The notes under the pieces are model-generated. The model was not told the origin of the DNA, did not search any database, and saw only the letters and a program-made list of their open reading frames with translations. DNA of 64,000 bases from the NCBI GenBank assembly GCA_015478725.1, contig JADMIG010000014.1, positions 1-64,000 of the forward strand. The letters are read 5' to 3'. Below are positions 48,773 to 56,599 of the stretch, piece by piece (the stretch's first letter is position 1; the number at the start of each line of letters is the position of its first letter). The translations under genes were made by a program, and so were the position numbers. The stretch comes from Chloroflexota bacterium (GTDB lineage: Bacteria > Chloroflexota > Limnocylindria > Limnocylindrales > CSP1-4).

Positions 48773-50077
48773 GTGCCTCGGTTGATCGTCGCTTCGTTGT
48801 TGAGCCTCGTCCTCGCGGGTTGCGGGTCGACACCCGGACCGACCGCGACACCGGTCAGTGCCATCCCGACTGGATCGCCGACCGGCATCCCGACGGCGAC
48901 CGTCGCCCCGAGCGTGCCACCCGCGACCTCGCCGAGTCCGACGACGGTCGACGTGGTCCCCGGTGCCTTCACGACGCCGACCCCACCTCCAGCCGGCTCG
49001 GCATGGACGACGATTCGGTGGCACCGGCTCGCCGCGACCGACTCGCTGGCTCTCGTCCAGTCGGTCCTGCGCTGGCGCGGCGGCTTCATCGCTGTCGGGC
49101 GGGACGCATCGTCGACCCCTGTGTGGACCTCGCGAGACGGGACGCACTGGGAGCCGCTGCCCTTCAACACGGCGACGACGTTCTGGCCGGGCCTCCTGGT
49201 CGTCGGCGTTGCCGAGGTCCGCACCGGCCTCGTCGCTCTCACCGTGCTCGCCGGACCGAACGACTGCAGCGGTGCCTCCGCCTGCCAGACCTACAGCGCC
49301 ACGGTGCCGCTCATGTCGTGGACCTCGCCCGACGGGCGGGCGTGGGCGCCCCACACCGGTCCCGACCTCGGTCTGCCGTCCGAGTGGCGAGGCGTCCCCA
49401 TCCTGGCCGCCGGACCGACGGGGCTGGTGGCCGCGTCGATGGGGTCTGGCGCTCGCGAGGCGACCTCCGTCGACGGCATCCACTGGCGGACCGTGCCTGC
49501 CGGAGCGCTGCCGAAGGATGCCGCGGTCCGGGACGTCCGCGGCACGACTACCGGCTTCGTCGCCGTCGCGCAGACCTCGGCGGTCGGGGCGTCGGTGACC
49601 GGGAGCGTCGCGCTTCGTTCGACGGACGGCCGGACCTGGTCGAGCACGCCCCTGCTGCCAGTGAAGGCCCCCCGGATCGCCCGCGTGGATCGGCTCCTCC
49701 AGGGCGCGAACGGCTTCCTCGCGACGGGCTGGGACTACGGTCTGCCCGGCACGACCCTGTGGTGGTGGTCGGCGGATGGCCGACGCTGGCAGACGGTCAG
49801 CGGGTATCCGCCGATCGGCGCCTGCGCCCCGGCGATCTGTCTCGGGACGGAGCCCGCCGGCGATCTCGGGGCCGACGGGACGCGCATGGTCGCGTATCGC
49901 GGCGGTTCCCGCCCGGGAGCGTGGACGTCGTCCGACGGTCGTTCATGGACCTGGCTCGCGCCCGCCGGTCCTGCGCTCACGCTCTTCCAGGCGGGCGGCA
50001 GCCTCGTCGTCCTGCCCGGCGGGGTGCTCGTCTCGGATGGGAGCAGCACATGGTTCGGCGAGGCGGGGACGCGATAG
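48773..50077 (+). CDS. BNR-like beta-propeller lipoprotein
   Basis: 434 residues. Signal peptide with lipobox VLAGC, Thr/Pro linker (to about residue 75), then propeller repeats with degenerate Asp-box motifs (TSRDGTHWEP, TSPDGRAWAP, TSVDGIHWRT, STDGRTWSS, WSADGRRWQT, TSSDGRSWTW). Four Cys near NDCSGASACQ and GACAPAICLG may form disulphides. GTG 48773 is preceded by AGGGGG. Related in type to the lipoprotein at 2096-3349; role unknown. Confidence 0.8.
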   Translation: MPRLIVASLLSLVLAGCGSTPGPTATPVSAIPTGSPTGIPTATVAPSVPPATSPSPTTVDVVPGAFTTPTPPPAGSAWTTIRWHRLAATDSLALVQSVLRWRGGFIAVGRDASSTPVWTSRDGTHWEPLPFNTATTFWPGLLVVGVAEVRTGLVALTVLAGPNDCSGASACQTYSATVPLMSWTSPDGRAWAPHTGPDLGLPSEWRGVPILAAGPTGLVAASMGSGAREATSVDGIHWRTVPAGALPKDAAVRDVRGTTTGFVAVAQTSAVGASVTGSVALRSTDGRTWSSTPLLPVKAPRIARVDRLLQGANGFLATGWDYGLPGTTLWWWSADGRRWQTVSGYPPIGACAPAICLGTEPAGDLGADGTRMVAYRGGSRPGAWTSSDGRSWTWLAPAGPALTLFQAGGSLVVLPGGVLVSDGSSTWFGEAGTR

Positions 50078-50107
50078 ACGGGCGAGGCGGGACGAACGAC
50101 GCCCGCA

Positions 50108-50176
50108 TACGCCTCGCACGAATGGCTCCTCGTCTACGCCGACACCGGCGAGGTGCGGGTGATCGCCCAGGGCTGA
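50108..50176 (+). pseudogene. C-terminal remnant of an unknown gene
   Basis: A short in-frame stretch reading YASHEWLLVYADTGEVR then VIAQG and a stop has coding character but no start. It is followed by the non-coding 3' side of a convergent lipoprotein gene. Confidence 0.3.
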
Positions 50177-50266
50177 ACCTCGATGTACGTCGGCCCCACG
50201 CGAGTCCCACCATTCCGATGAACTCGGAACGAAGGTGGAGGTCGTGTGGCGTCGTGGATGTCCGAG

Positions 50267-50899
50267 CTACCGGACGATCGCCGATGTCAGCATCGCCCGG
50301 ACCTGCACCTCGGCGAGCGAAAGATCGGGCCCCCGAAGGCAGGCGACCACGACGATGTTCGAGAGCGGGGTCGGCTGTCCGATCGGGACGAGGACGCTGA
50401 TCGTCTCGTCCGCCCCGATGTCACGACAGGACCCCGGTCGCTCGATCTGCGGTCGCGCCGTGGAGCCGTTCATGGCGATCGGTTCGCCGCTCGTCGGAAG
50501 CCGACTGAGCAGCCGCTGCGCGACCCACTCGACGAACACGCCGTCAGGCGAGAGCGAGGTCAGCGAAGTGCAGGTCACCCCCCGGGCGTTCATCGGATTC
50601 GGCGACGCGCCGGGCCGCGTGGCGCAGTCGGCACGCAGCGGGTCGGTACTGAGATAGATGAGCGGCCCGCCCACGAGCGGGTCGGGATCGTTCGGTTGCC
50701 AGCGACTCCAGCCTACGGGTCGCTCGAAGGAGATCCCGGCGGCGCCATCGCGGACGGTGTTCGGCCCGGGCGGCAGGGTGGGCGACGCCGAGGATGCCGT
50801 CGCTCCGGGGACGTCTGGCGGGAGGCTCGGCGGAGCGGCGCATGCGGCGACCAACGCCGTGACGGCAAGGAAGCCGATGAGTCGAGGGCGCCTGTACAT
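50267..50899 (-). CDS. Lipoprotein of unknown function, paralogue of 42921-43517
   Basis: 210 residues. Signal peptide with lipobox LVAAC, Pro/Ser linker, then a mature domain with ISFERPVGWSRW, cysteines in ADCATRPG, VTCTSL, GSCRDIGADETISV and VACLRGPD. Cysteine positions and the ACLRGPD end motif match the lipoprotein 7 kb upstream. Family not recognised. Confidence 0.75.
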   Translation of the reverse strand: MYRRPRLIGFLAVTALVAACAAPPSLPPDVPGATASSASPTLPPGPNTVRDGAAGISFERPVGWSRWQPNDPDPLVGGPLIYLSTDPLRADCATRPGASPNPMNARGVTCTSLTSLSPDGVFVEWVAQRLLSRLPTSGEPIAMNGSTARPQIERPGSCRDIGADETISVLVPIGQPTPLSNIVVVACLRGPDLSLAEVQVRAMLTSAIVR

Positions 50900-50979
50900 C
50901 GTCGCTCAGACGCCGATCGTCGCGTACCGGTTGCTCCGTCGCCCGGCCGTGCAACTCGTTGACCGGGGCCCTGGCCGGG

Positions 50980-51243
50980 ATGATGATCGTCGAGACGCCT
51001 GATCGCGCGGAGGGACCCAGGTTGGACCAAACGCTCAGAGAGATGGGGCTGTACCTGTACGGTCCGTTCCTGCTCGTCAGCGTCGTGTGGATCGTGTGCG
51101 CGGGGTGGGTGGCGTTGACGGCCGGCAAGCGCGGCTACAACCCGTTCGTCTGGTTTCTCATCGGGCTTGTCGTGTCGCCCCTCCTGACGCTGGTGCTGCT
51201 GGCGCTCATCACCCCTCGACGCGGCCCGCACGGACCCGGCTGA
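50980..51243 (+). CDS. Small two-helix membrane protein
   Basis: 87 residues with two hydrophobic helices (YGPFLLVSVVWIVCAGWVAL and WFLIGLVVSPLLTLVLLAL) separated by the short loop TAGKRGYNPF. No family recognised; the layout resembles small short-hairpin membrane proteins. The start is unclear: ATG 50980, or ATG 51043 with AGAGAG upstream. Confidence 0.55.
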   Translation: MMIVETPDRAEGPRLDQTLREMGLYLYGPFLLVSVVWIVCAGWVALTAGKRGYNPFVWFLIGLVVSPLLTLVLLALITPRRGPHGPG

Positions 51244-51303
51244 CACGGCGCAGGTCGTCGGGGCGCTCGTCGGACTGGATGGTCGGGCAACGAAGGGGAC
51301 GGG

Positions 51304-51585
51304 ATGACGGGAGTCGAGATCAAGGCCGTGCTGGACGGGGCGCCCGAGTTCGTTGCCGACGCGGTCGAGCATCTCGCGTTGAGTCTCGGGGAGGCGCATC
51401 CGACCGTCGTGGCTGGTCGCCGGATCATGGCCTCCCTTGCCGCCATCCCCGACGGCGCGGTGCTGGTGACGGAGGACACGCTGGCGGCGGCGATCCATCG
51501 AGCGTGGCCCCACCGACGGAATACCGCGGCCGGATCGGTCCTGTCCGCAGCGACGATCCTCGCCGCACTGCGGGCGGAGCCGTGA
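51304..51585 (+). CDS. Small hypothetical protein
   Basis: 93 residues, helical in appearance (ADAVEHLALSLGE, GRRIMASLAAI, AAGSVLSAATILAAL), with coding-like codon use. No family recognised. ATG 51304 follows AAGGGGACGGG. Next genes are on the opposite strand. Confidence 0.5.
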   Translation: MTGVEIKAVLDGAPEFVADAVEHLALSLGEAHPTVVAGRRIMASLAAIPDGAVLVTEDTLAAAIHRAWPHRRNTAAGSVLSAATILAALRAEP

Positions 51586-51720
51586 TGCCCGTCGGACGGA
51601 CGACGGACCGCCAGGCTGCGAGGAGGGGTTCGGCAACGGCCGGGCGGAGCTGGCCCCGAGAGCGACCTGCTCGGTGCCGTGCCGGGCGAGACGCTTCGAG
51701 GCCAAGGCGTTCGAGAGGGG

Positions 51721-52173
51721 TCAGGACGAGGATTCCGATGGCGCCTGATCGGGGCGGACCACCGCGAACCCCTCGCGTTCGGCCGCCTGCGCGAGCCGCT
51801 CGTCAAGCGTGACGAGCCGAAGGGTCGCCGGGTGGTTCTCGGCGGCCACGATCGCCGCACCGAGCTGGAGGGCGTCGGCGGTACGCAGCGGATGGACGCG
51901 AAGCAGTCGGATCGCGGTCTCGCGGACGGCCGTGACCGGCTGGACCTCGCGCCAGGCCCTCACCAGGCCATCGAGACGCCGGAGCCCCCGGGCCATGGAC
52001 GGCGAGGTCAGGCTGCTCTCCCGTTCGAGACGAGCGAGCGCGGAGACGCACTCCGCCTCCGTCGCCCACCAGGCGACGACCTCGGGGTCGAGCTCGTACT
52101 CCCGCGTCACGGCCGCGCTCGACGATTCCGCCACCAGGAGGGGGACGATCGCCGAGCTGTCCCAGAACCTCAC
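51721..52173 (-). CDS. vapC: VapC-family PIN-domain toxin
   Basis: 150-residue PIN ribonuclease. All acidic positions are visible: FWDSSAIVPLL, EAECVSALARL, RTADALQLGAAI and LVTLDERLAQAA. Overlaps its antitoxin by ATGA. Second of three complete VapBC pairs here; this one keeps the Asp that the first (3363-3755) has lost. Confidence 0.92.
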   Translation of the reverse strand: MRFWDSSAIVPLLVAESSSAAVTREYELDPEVVAWWATEAECVSALARLERESSLTSPSMARGLRRLDGLVRAWREVQPVTAVRETAIRLLRVHPLRTADALQLGAAIVAAENHPATLRLVTLDERLAQAAEREGFAVVRPDQAPSESSS

Positions 52174-52463
52174 CGCCCGGATCGCCGTTCCTGGAGGAGC
52201 GTCTGAACCACACTGGTGCCCGGAGCCAGCGGCGGCGCCGGCGTGCGCAGCAGATCGAGGGGTGGCGGGGCGTCGCCGACCCGGATGACGCCAGCCCGTT
52301 CGAGGCGACGCAGGCGGCCCGTGGGGTCTGAGGACGCTGCGACCGGCTCCAGCCGGGCGACTGGCACACCGCGGTCGAGGATGAGGATGCTCTCGCCATT
52401 CCTGACCCGGTCGATGAGCGCGCTGAGTCCATTCTTGGCTTCGGTGATCGTTGCTGTGTTCAT
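52170..52463 (-). CDS. vapB: Phd/YefM-type antitoxin (VapB)
   Basis: 97 residues. ITEAKNGLSALIDRVRNGE and LDRGVPVARLEP are Phd/YefM motifs; the C-terminus (VVQTLLQERRSGR) would contact the toxin. ATG 52463 has TAGAGT 6 nt upstream, within a palindrome that is a likely autoregulatory operator. Confidence 0.88.
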   Translation of the reverse strand: MNTATITEAKNGLSALIDRVRNGESILILDRGVPVARLEPVAASSDPTGRLRRLERAGVIRVGDAPPPLDLLRTPAPPLAPGTSVVQTLLQERRSGR

Positions 52464-52464
52464 C

Positions 52465-52498
52465 TGGCTACTCTAGCCATCTCATTCCGGCTCGTAAA
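52465..52498 (-). promoter_or_regulatory. vapBC promoter with palindromic operator
   Basis: On the minus strand TTTACG (52493-52498) and TAGAGT (52470-52475) are 17 bp apart, and the -10 ends 6 nt before the ATG. TGGCTA-GAG-TAGCCA (52465-52479) is a perfect inverted repeat covering the -10, as expected for VapB autorepression. Confidence 0.6.
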
Positions 52499-52592
52499 GT
52501 CAAAAGCGGGCGCGACCGAGGCGTGGCGTGCTCCCCGCCGTGCGTGGCCGGATCCACGTCGCTCGGTTGCGAGCTGCCGGCGACCCGGTGAT

Positions 52593-52612
52593 ACTTGAGC
52601 GGTGGCTCAAGT
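52593..52612 (+). promoter_or_regulatory. ArsR-type operator over the regulator start
   Basis: ACTTGAGC-GGTG-GCTCAAGT is a perfect 8-bp inverted repeat. It overlaps the GTG start at 52602 and the presumed transcription start. ArsR/SmtB repressors bind such palindromes and let go when metal binds, so the operon is probably autoregulated. Confidence 0.65.
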
Positions 52613-52985
52613 GTTGACGATCGACCGATGCGACGTCGCCTCCCTGCACCCTGAGGTCGTCCGGCCCCTGATCGGTCGGCTGCTCTCGTCGGACGCCTCG
52701 CACGTGACGGCCTCCTGGTTCGACACCCTCGCCGATCCGACGCGGGTGCGGACCCTCCACGCCCTCGCGCTCACGCCGGAACTCTGTGTCTGCGATCTCG
52801 CGCTCCTGCTCGACCTGTCCGTCTCGGCCGTGAGCCACCAGCTGCGACTGCTCCGCGAACGCGGCGTCGTCACCCGCCGCAAGGCGGGTCGGATCGCGTT
52901 CTACGCGCTCGCCGACGAACATGTCCGTCACGTTCTCGCGGATGCGCTTGCGCACACGGCCGAGTCGACGAGCGGGACCGCCTGA
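52602..52985 (+). CDS. ArsR/SmtB-family metal-sensing repressor
   Basis: 127 residues with the winged-helix core (DLSVSAVSHQLRLLRERGVV). Two metal sites are suggested: ELCVCDLA in helix 3 (CxC type) and, in the last helix, DEHVRHVLADALAHTAE. The latter matches the alpha-5 zinc site DxH(x10)HxxE of SmtB/CzrA exactly, so a Zn/Co/Cd sensor is likely. It regulates the downstream exporter (TGATG overlap) through the operator at 52593. GTG 52602 lies inside the operator. Confidence 0.9.
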   Translation: MAQVLTIDRCDVASLHPEVVRPLIGRLLSSDASHVTASWFDTLADPTRVRTLHALALTPELCVCDLALLLDLSVSAVSHQLRLLRERGVVTRRKAGRIAFYALADEHVRHVLADALAHTAESTSGTA

Positions 52986-53875
52986 TGCCGGACGTCAACA
53001 GCGCCGCGGCGGCCACCCGCGGTCGCCTCCGGGTGGTCTTCGGGCTGACGCTCGCGATCTTCGCGCTGGAGGCCATCGGCGGGATCGCGGCGAACAGCCT
53101 CGCCCTGCTCGCCGACGCCGGACACATGCTGACGGACGTCGCCGGGGTCGGGCTCGCCCTTCTGGCGATCTGGATCGGCTCCCGGCCCCCGAACGCAGCG
53201 CGGACATTCGGCTATCAGCGGCTCGAGATCCTCGCGGCGGTCGTCAATGCCGTCCTCCTCTTCGGGGTCGGTGGCTTCATCCTGTTCGAGGCGCTGCGCC
53301 GGCTGGCCGCGCCGCCGGAGGTGGCGCCCGGGCTCATGATCGCGGTCGCACTCGTCGGCCTGGCCGGCAACGGCGCCTCGCTGTGGCTCCTTCGGGATGC
53401 GCAGACCCGGAGCCTCAATGTCCGCGGGGCGTACCTCGAGGTGCTCAGCGACTTCGCGGGTTCCGCGGCGGTCATCGTTGCCGGGGTGGCGATCGTCCTC
53501 ACCGGGTTCGGGGCGGCCGACGCGATCGCCTCGATGTTCATTGGGATCCTCGTCTTCCCGCGCACGTGGCGGCTCCTCCGCGATGCGGTCGACGTCCTCC
53601 TCGAGGCGACGCCCAAGGGTCTCGACATGGCGCTCGTCCGATCGCACATCCTCGAGGCCCCGGGGGTGGCGGACTGCCACGATCTCCACGTCTGGACGAT
53701 CACCTCGGGGATGAACGTCGTGTCCGCCCACGTGATCGTCGAGCCGGACACGCAGCCCGCCGTCGTACTCGACCACCTGTGCGAGTGCCTGGCCGGCTTC
53801 TTCGACATCGAGCACAGCACGTTCCAGATCGAGACCGCCGATCGGCGACGCCTGGAGGAGGTCGGGCACGCGTGA
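52985..53875 (+). CDS. Cation diffusion facilitator metal exporter
   Basis: 296 residues, six membrane helices and a C-terminal cytoplasmic ferredoxin-like domain (DCHDLHVWTITSGMNVVSAHV). Metal site in helix 2 is ADAGHMLTD (HxxxD). In helix 5 the usual HxxxD reads LEVLSDFAGS, that is ExxxD, which may change metal preference. Metal/proton antiport, with Zn most likely from the sensor. Starts 1 nt into the repressor stop. Confidence 0.92.
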   Translation: MPDVNSAAAATRGRLRVVFGLTLAIFALEAIGGIAANSLALLADAGHMLTDVAGVGLALLAIWIGSRPPNAARTFGYQRLEILAAVVNAVLLFGVGGFILFEALRRLAAPPEVAPGLMIAVALVGLAGNGASLWLLRDAQTRSLNVRGAYLEVLSDFAGSAAVIVAGVAIVLTGFGAADAIASMFIGILVFPRTWRLLRDAVDVLLEATPKGLDMALVRSHILEAPGVADCHDLHVWTITSGMNVVSAHVIVEPDTQPAVVLDHLCECLAGFFDIEHSTFQIETADRRRLEEVGHA

Positions 53876-53923
53876 GCGGATCGCACGGCGCGCGCGGTGG
53901 TACATGAACGGGAGTCAACGAGC

Positions 53924-54343
53924 ATGATCGATGTCTGCATCGCCGGTGCCACCGGTTGGGCCGGGCGCGCGCTGGTCGCCGGTGTCCTCGCGGCCGATGA
54001 CCTGACGCTGCGTTCCGCGGTCGCACGCTCGGCCGCCGGCGCGGACCTCGGCAGGGCGTTGGGCGGCGAGGCGCTCGACGTGCCCGTCTTCGGCTCCGTC
54101 GACGAGGCACTCGACGGCGTCGACGTGCTGATCGACTAAACCTCGCACACTGCCGTGAAGGCCAACACCCTTGCGGCGATCGAGCGCGGCGTCGCCGTCG
54201 TGATCGGCGCCTCCGGTGCGACTGCGGCCGACTACGCGGAGATCGACGCGCCGGCACGGGAGCACGCCGTCGGCGTGATCTCCGCCGGGAACTTCTCGCT
54301 CACGGCGGCGATGGCGCAGGCGGCCGCGATGCTCGTGGCTCGA
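53924..54343 (+). pseudogene. dapB: Broken dapB (dihydrodipicolinate reductase)
   Basis: N-terminal NAD(P)-binding part of DapB: VCIAGATGWAGRALV, then GVDVLID. An in-frame TAA at 54137-54139 replaces the aromatic residue of the conserved LIDFT motif, and the frame continues homologous (TSHTAVKANTLAAI, VVIGASGATAAD, GVISAGNFSLTAAM). At about 54343 homology stops: the C-terminal half with the catalytic His/Lys region is missing, and a VapBC pair starts 11 nt later. So it has both a nonsense codon and a 3' deletion. The lysine pathway would need another dapB. Confidence 0.75.
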
Positions 54344-54353
54344 TCGTGGACGC

Positions 54354-54590
54354 ATGGCAGAGGTGACGATCAGGGAGCTGCGCAATCGCGGTGGCGAGGT
54401 CGTGGACCGTGTGGCGGCCGGAGAGCGCCTGACGGTGACTCGCGATGGACGACCAATGGCGGAGCTCCGACCGTATCGGTCGACGCCGCTGTCGGCCGCC
54501 GTCCTCCTGCGTCGATGGCGGCGCCTGCCGATCCTTGACGCCGGGTCGCTTCGCGGTGAGGTCGACGCCGTCATCGATCCGCGTCTGTGA
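54354..54590 (+). CDS. vapB: Phd/YefM-type antitoxin (VapB)
   Basis: 78 residues: VTIRELRNRGGEVVDRVAAGE and VTRDGRPMAELRP are typical; the short C-terminus binds the toxin. ATG 54354 lies at the truncated end of dapB, so it may have gained that gene's promoter. Overlaps the toxin gene by GTGA. Confidence 0.88.
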   Translation: MAEVTIRELRNRGGEVVDRVAAGERLTVTRDGRPMAELRPYRSTPLSAAVLLRRWRRLPILDAGSLRGEVDAVIDPRL

Positions 54591-55018
54591 CCACGCGTCC
54601 CACCGGGCTGCTCGACTCGAGCGTGGTCATCGTGCTGACTCGCCTTCGCGATCCCGGCGGATTGCCCGATGCCCCGGTCATCTCTGCTATCACCCTCGCG
54701 GAGCTGTCGGTCGGTCCGCTCGTCGCCACGACCGACACCGAGCGCGCCGCCCGACTCGCACACCTCCAACAGGCCGAGGCCGACTTCGAGCCCCTGCCGT
54801 TCGATGCCGATGCCGCCCGTGCCTTCGGCCAGGTCGCCGCATCGCTCCGGCGGGCCGGACGCAAGACGTCGGTCCGTGCCCACGACGCGATGATCGCCGC
54901 GATCGCGATCGCCAACGATCTGCCCCTGTACACCTGCAACCCGGACGACTTCATCGGCATCGAAGGCCTGGATGTCGTCACCGTCGCGCTCCCGGATGAA
55001 CGGCGATCGACGGGATAG
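54587..55018 (+). CDS. vapC: VapC-family PIN-domain toxin
   Basis: 143 residues. Acidic residues in GLLDSSVVIVL, ITLAELSVG, HDAMIAAIAIAND and the distal NPDDFIGIEGL give a complete PIN active site of the VapC type. GTG 54587 overlaps the antitoxin gene. The MITE-like repeat begins about 50 bp beyond its stop. Confidence 0.9.
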   Translation: MTTRPTGLLDSSVVIVLTRLRDPGGLPDAPVISAITLAELSVGPLVATTDTERAARLAHLQQAEADFEPLPFDADAARAFGQVAASLRRAGRKTSVRAHDAMIAAIAIANDLPLYTCNPDDFIGIEGLDVVTVALPDERRSTG

Positions 55019-55066
55019 CGTCCTCGCCGCCTGTGGCAATGGCGGCAAGGGTGGCGGCTACCAGAT

Positions 55067-55329
55067 GCGATTCCCACGGACGTCGCGGCATGCCGTTCGT
55101 GCCAGATGACCCCCAGGCGGGCGCTCGTCACCGACTCCCGACGCGGCGCTGGCAGACCTGAGCGTGGATCGAGCCGGGCCGGCGCGTGGATCCTGTCAGG
55201 TGCCCGGGTGAGGGTCACCTGTCACCGACCTGCAGACCAGTGCCCGCCTCATGGCCATGTGCCGGAATCTGGGACGGCCGGGCTCGATCCGATGGGCATC
55301 CTCGTCGGACGCCGTGTCCGGCAATCACG
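55067..55329. mobile_element. MITE-like element with terminal inverted repeats, copy 2
   Basis: 263 bp non-coding. The left end GCGATTCCCACGGACG is an inverted repeat of the right end CCGTGTCCGGCAATCACG. From 55081 it matches the copy at 26201 nearly base for base. Copy 1 has about 60 extra bases after its left end. Shares the CCAGATGACCCCCAGGCGGG core and its inverted versions. The remaining space to 55579 has no supportable gene. Confidence 0.7.
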
Positions 55330-55579
55330 TCGTGACCTTCGCTGGCGTCAACCGCGCCTATAGTTGCCCCCCGAACCTCGCCGGCTCGGCGATCGACCTC
55401 GGGGTCAGGCCATGTCCTCGCAATCGGGAGGCATCGCACGACGTGGACCGCGGAGCTGCAAACCGCGGACCTCGACGATCGGCGGAGCCCGTCCTCGATC
55501 CACCGCAGCTCGGGCAGGCCGTGCAGACCCTCGGCCGCGGGGCAGGACGGCAGCGAGCGGTGTAGGCGGCTGGCGGTCG

Positions 55580-56076
55580 TCAGTGCCGGACGGCGATCCC
55601 GAACCATCGAGCGAAGGGAGGTCCGTCCGCCGTCTCGCCGTCGAGCTCGACCACGTACTGTCCGGGCGGCCAGGCGGTCGATCCGTCCGCGCCAGGCAGC
55701 GCCGTGTAGAGGCCGGCGAGTCCGGGTGGGATGCCCGACGGCGTGATATCGACGACGCCGATCACCCCGGGCCTGCCCACTGCGGATGACCTCCAGACGG
55801 AGGCCGAGAGGTTCGCCGGTGGGCGATCCGGATCCACGCTCGATGCGGGAGTGACGGCCGCGCCGGCTTCGGCAGCACCGCCGGTCGACGCCGTCGGGAC
55901 GCTCGCGCTCGGCATGATGACGCTGACTCGGCGATCGTCGGGCGGCCAGGGCTTGACGAGCGCCACGAGGACTGTGACGACGAGGACGATGACGAGGCCA
56001 CGCGGGTCGGGCCCGCCTTGCGGACCACGGACTGCGACGACCTCGACCCCCCCCGCCGCTCGTCCACTCCGGCCAC
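55580..56076 (-). pseudogene. Membrane protein gene interrupted at a poly-G tract
   Basis: The 3' part reads VVAVRGPQGGPDPRGLVIVL, a membrane helix (LVVTVLVALVKPW), a Ser/Thr/Ala linker, and an exported domain ending FARWFGIAVRH. Its only start is GTG 55966, inside the helix. Upstream, GTG 56076 begins MAGVDERRGG in another frame; the two join if one base is removed from the run of eight G (C8 on the plus strand, 56047-56054). Either a true frameshift, a phase-variable tract or an assembly error. Confidence 0.6.
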
Positions 56077-56095
56077 CTCCCGCCGGCCCGGGTCC

Positions 56096-56365
56096 CTACG
56101 ACCGCTCGCGCTCGATCCGATGGCGGGTCGTCACCTCGACGCGACTTCGCTCGCCATGCGCCGGATGCTCGACGAGGGCGATGAGCCGGCTCGCCATGAA
56201 GCGGCCCGTGCGTACCGGCTGGCCCGTCCGGGTCACCTCGCGGACCTCGACGACGCCGCGGCTCGTCACGACCTCGATCCGCCGACCCGCTCGCGTCGCG
56301 ACGATGTCGAACGTCTGCACGCCCTGACCGGTATCCACCACGGCTTCGACGCGGTCGCCCTTCAT
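56096..56365 (-). CDS. Small hypothetical protein
   Basis: 89 residues, beta-rich (KGDRVEAVVDTGQGVQTFDI, RRIEVVTSRGVVEVREVTRTG) with a basic C-terminus. No family recognised. ATG 56365 has TATGGT 7 nt upstream (56373-56378). It precedes the interrupted membrane protein gene by 19 nt on the same strand, so both could be one operon. Confidence 0.6.
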   Translation of the reverse strand: MKGDRVEAVVDTGQGVQTFDIVATRAGRRIEVVTSRGVVEVREVTRTGQPVRTGRFMASRLIALVEHPAHGERSRVEVTTRHRIERERS

Positions 56366-56372
56366 GGCCCGA

Positions 56373-56378
56373 ACCATA
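56373..56378 (-). promoter_or_regulatory. -10 box, leaderless type
   Basis: TATGGT on the minus strand lies 7 nt before ATG 56365 with no ribosome site between. Confidence 0.4.
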
Positions 56379-56455
56379 CGCCCTGCCGTCAGGCGCCCGG
56401 CTAAAGGTACCGCAGGCCCACGTCACCTTCGGGTGCGAAAGGAGCGCAACATGGC

Positions 56456-56575
56456 ATGGCAGAGACCCACGGATTCCTGGGGTCGGCGACGGTCGGCACC
56501 AAAGGCCAGATCGTGATCCCGGCGGAGGCCCGCTCGTCGATGGGCGTCAAGCGGGCGCGTATCCTCCGGGCGGGG
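56456..56575 (+). pseudogene. Truncated AbrB/SpoVT-type antitoxin
   Basis: From ATG 56456 (AAAGGAG upstream) the frame reads FLGSATVGTKGQIVIPAEAR and SSMGVKRARILRAG, the N-terminal half of an AbrB-fold DNA-binding domain as in MazE/VapB antitoxins. The second half (normally a DxxxxxxxG strand) is missing; the remaining open frame is antisense to the next gene. No toxin gene follows. Confidence 0.55.
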
Positions 56576-56599
56576 TCAGGTCGCCGGGAGCGAGCCGCG

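Noticed and set aside
55251-55565. 104-residue frame beyond the second MITE copy
   Set aside because: Begins inside the repeat, has poor composition and no ribosome site or family.
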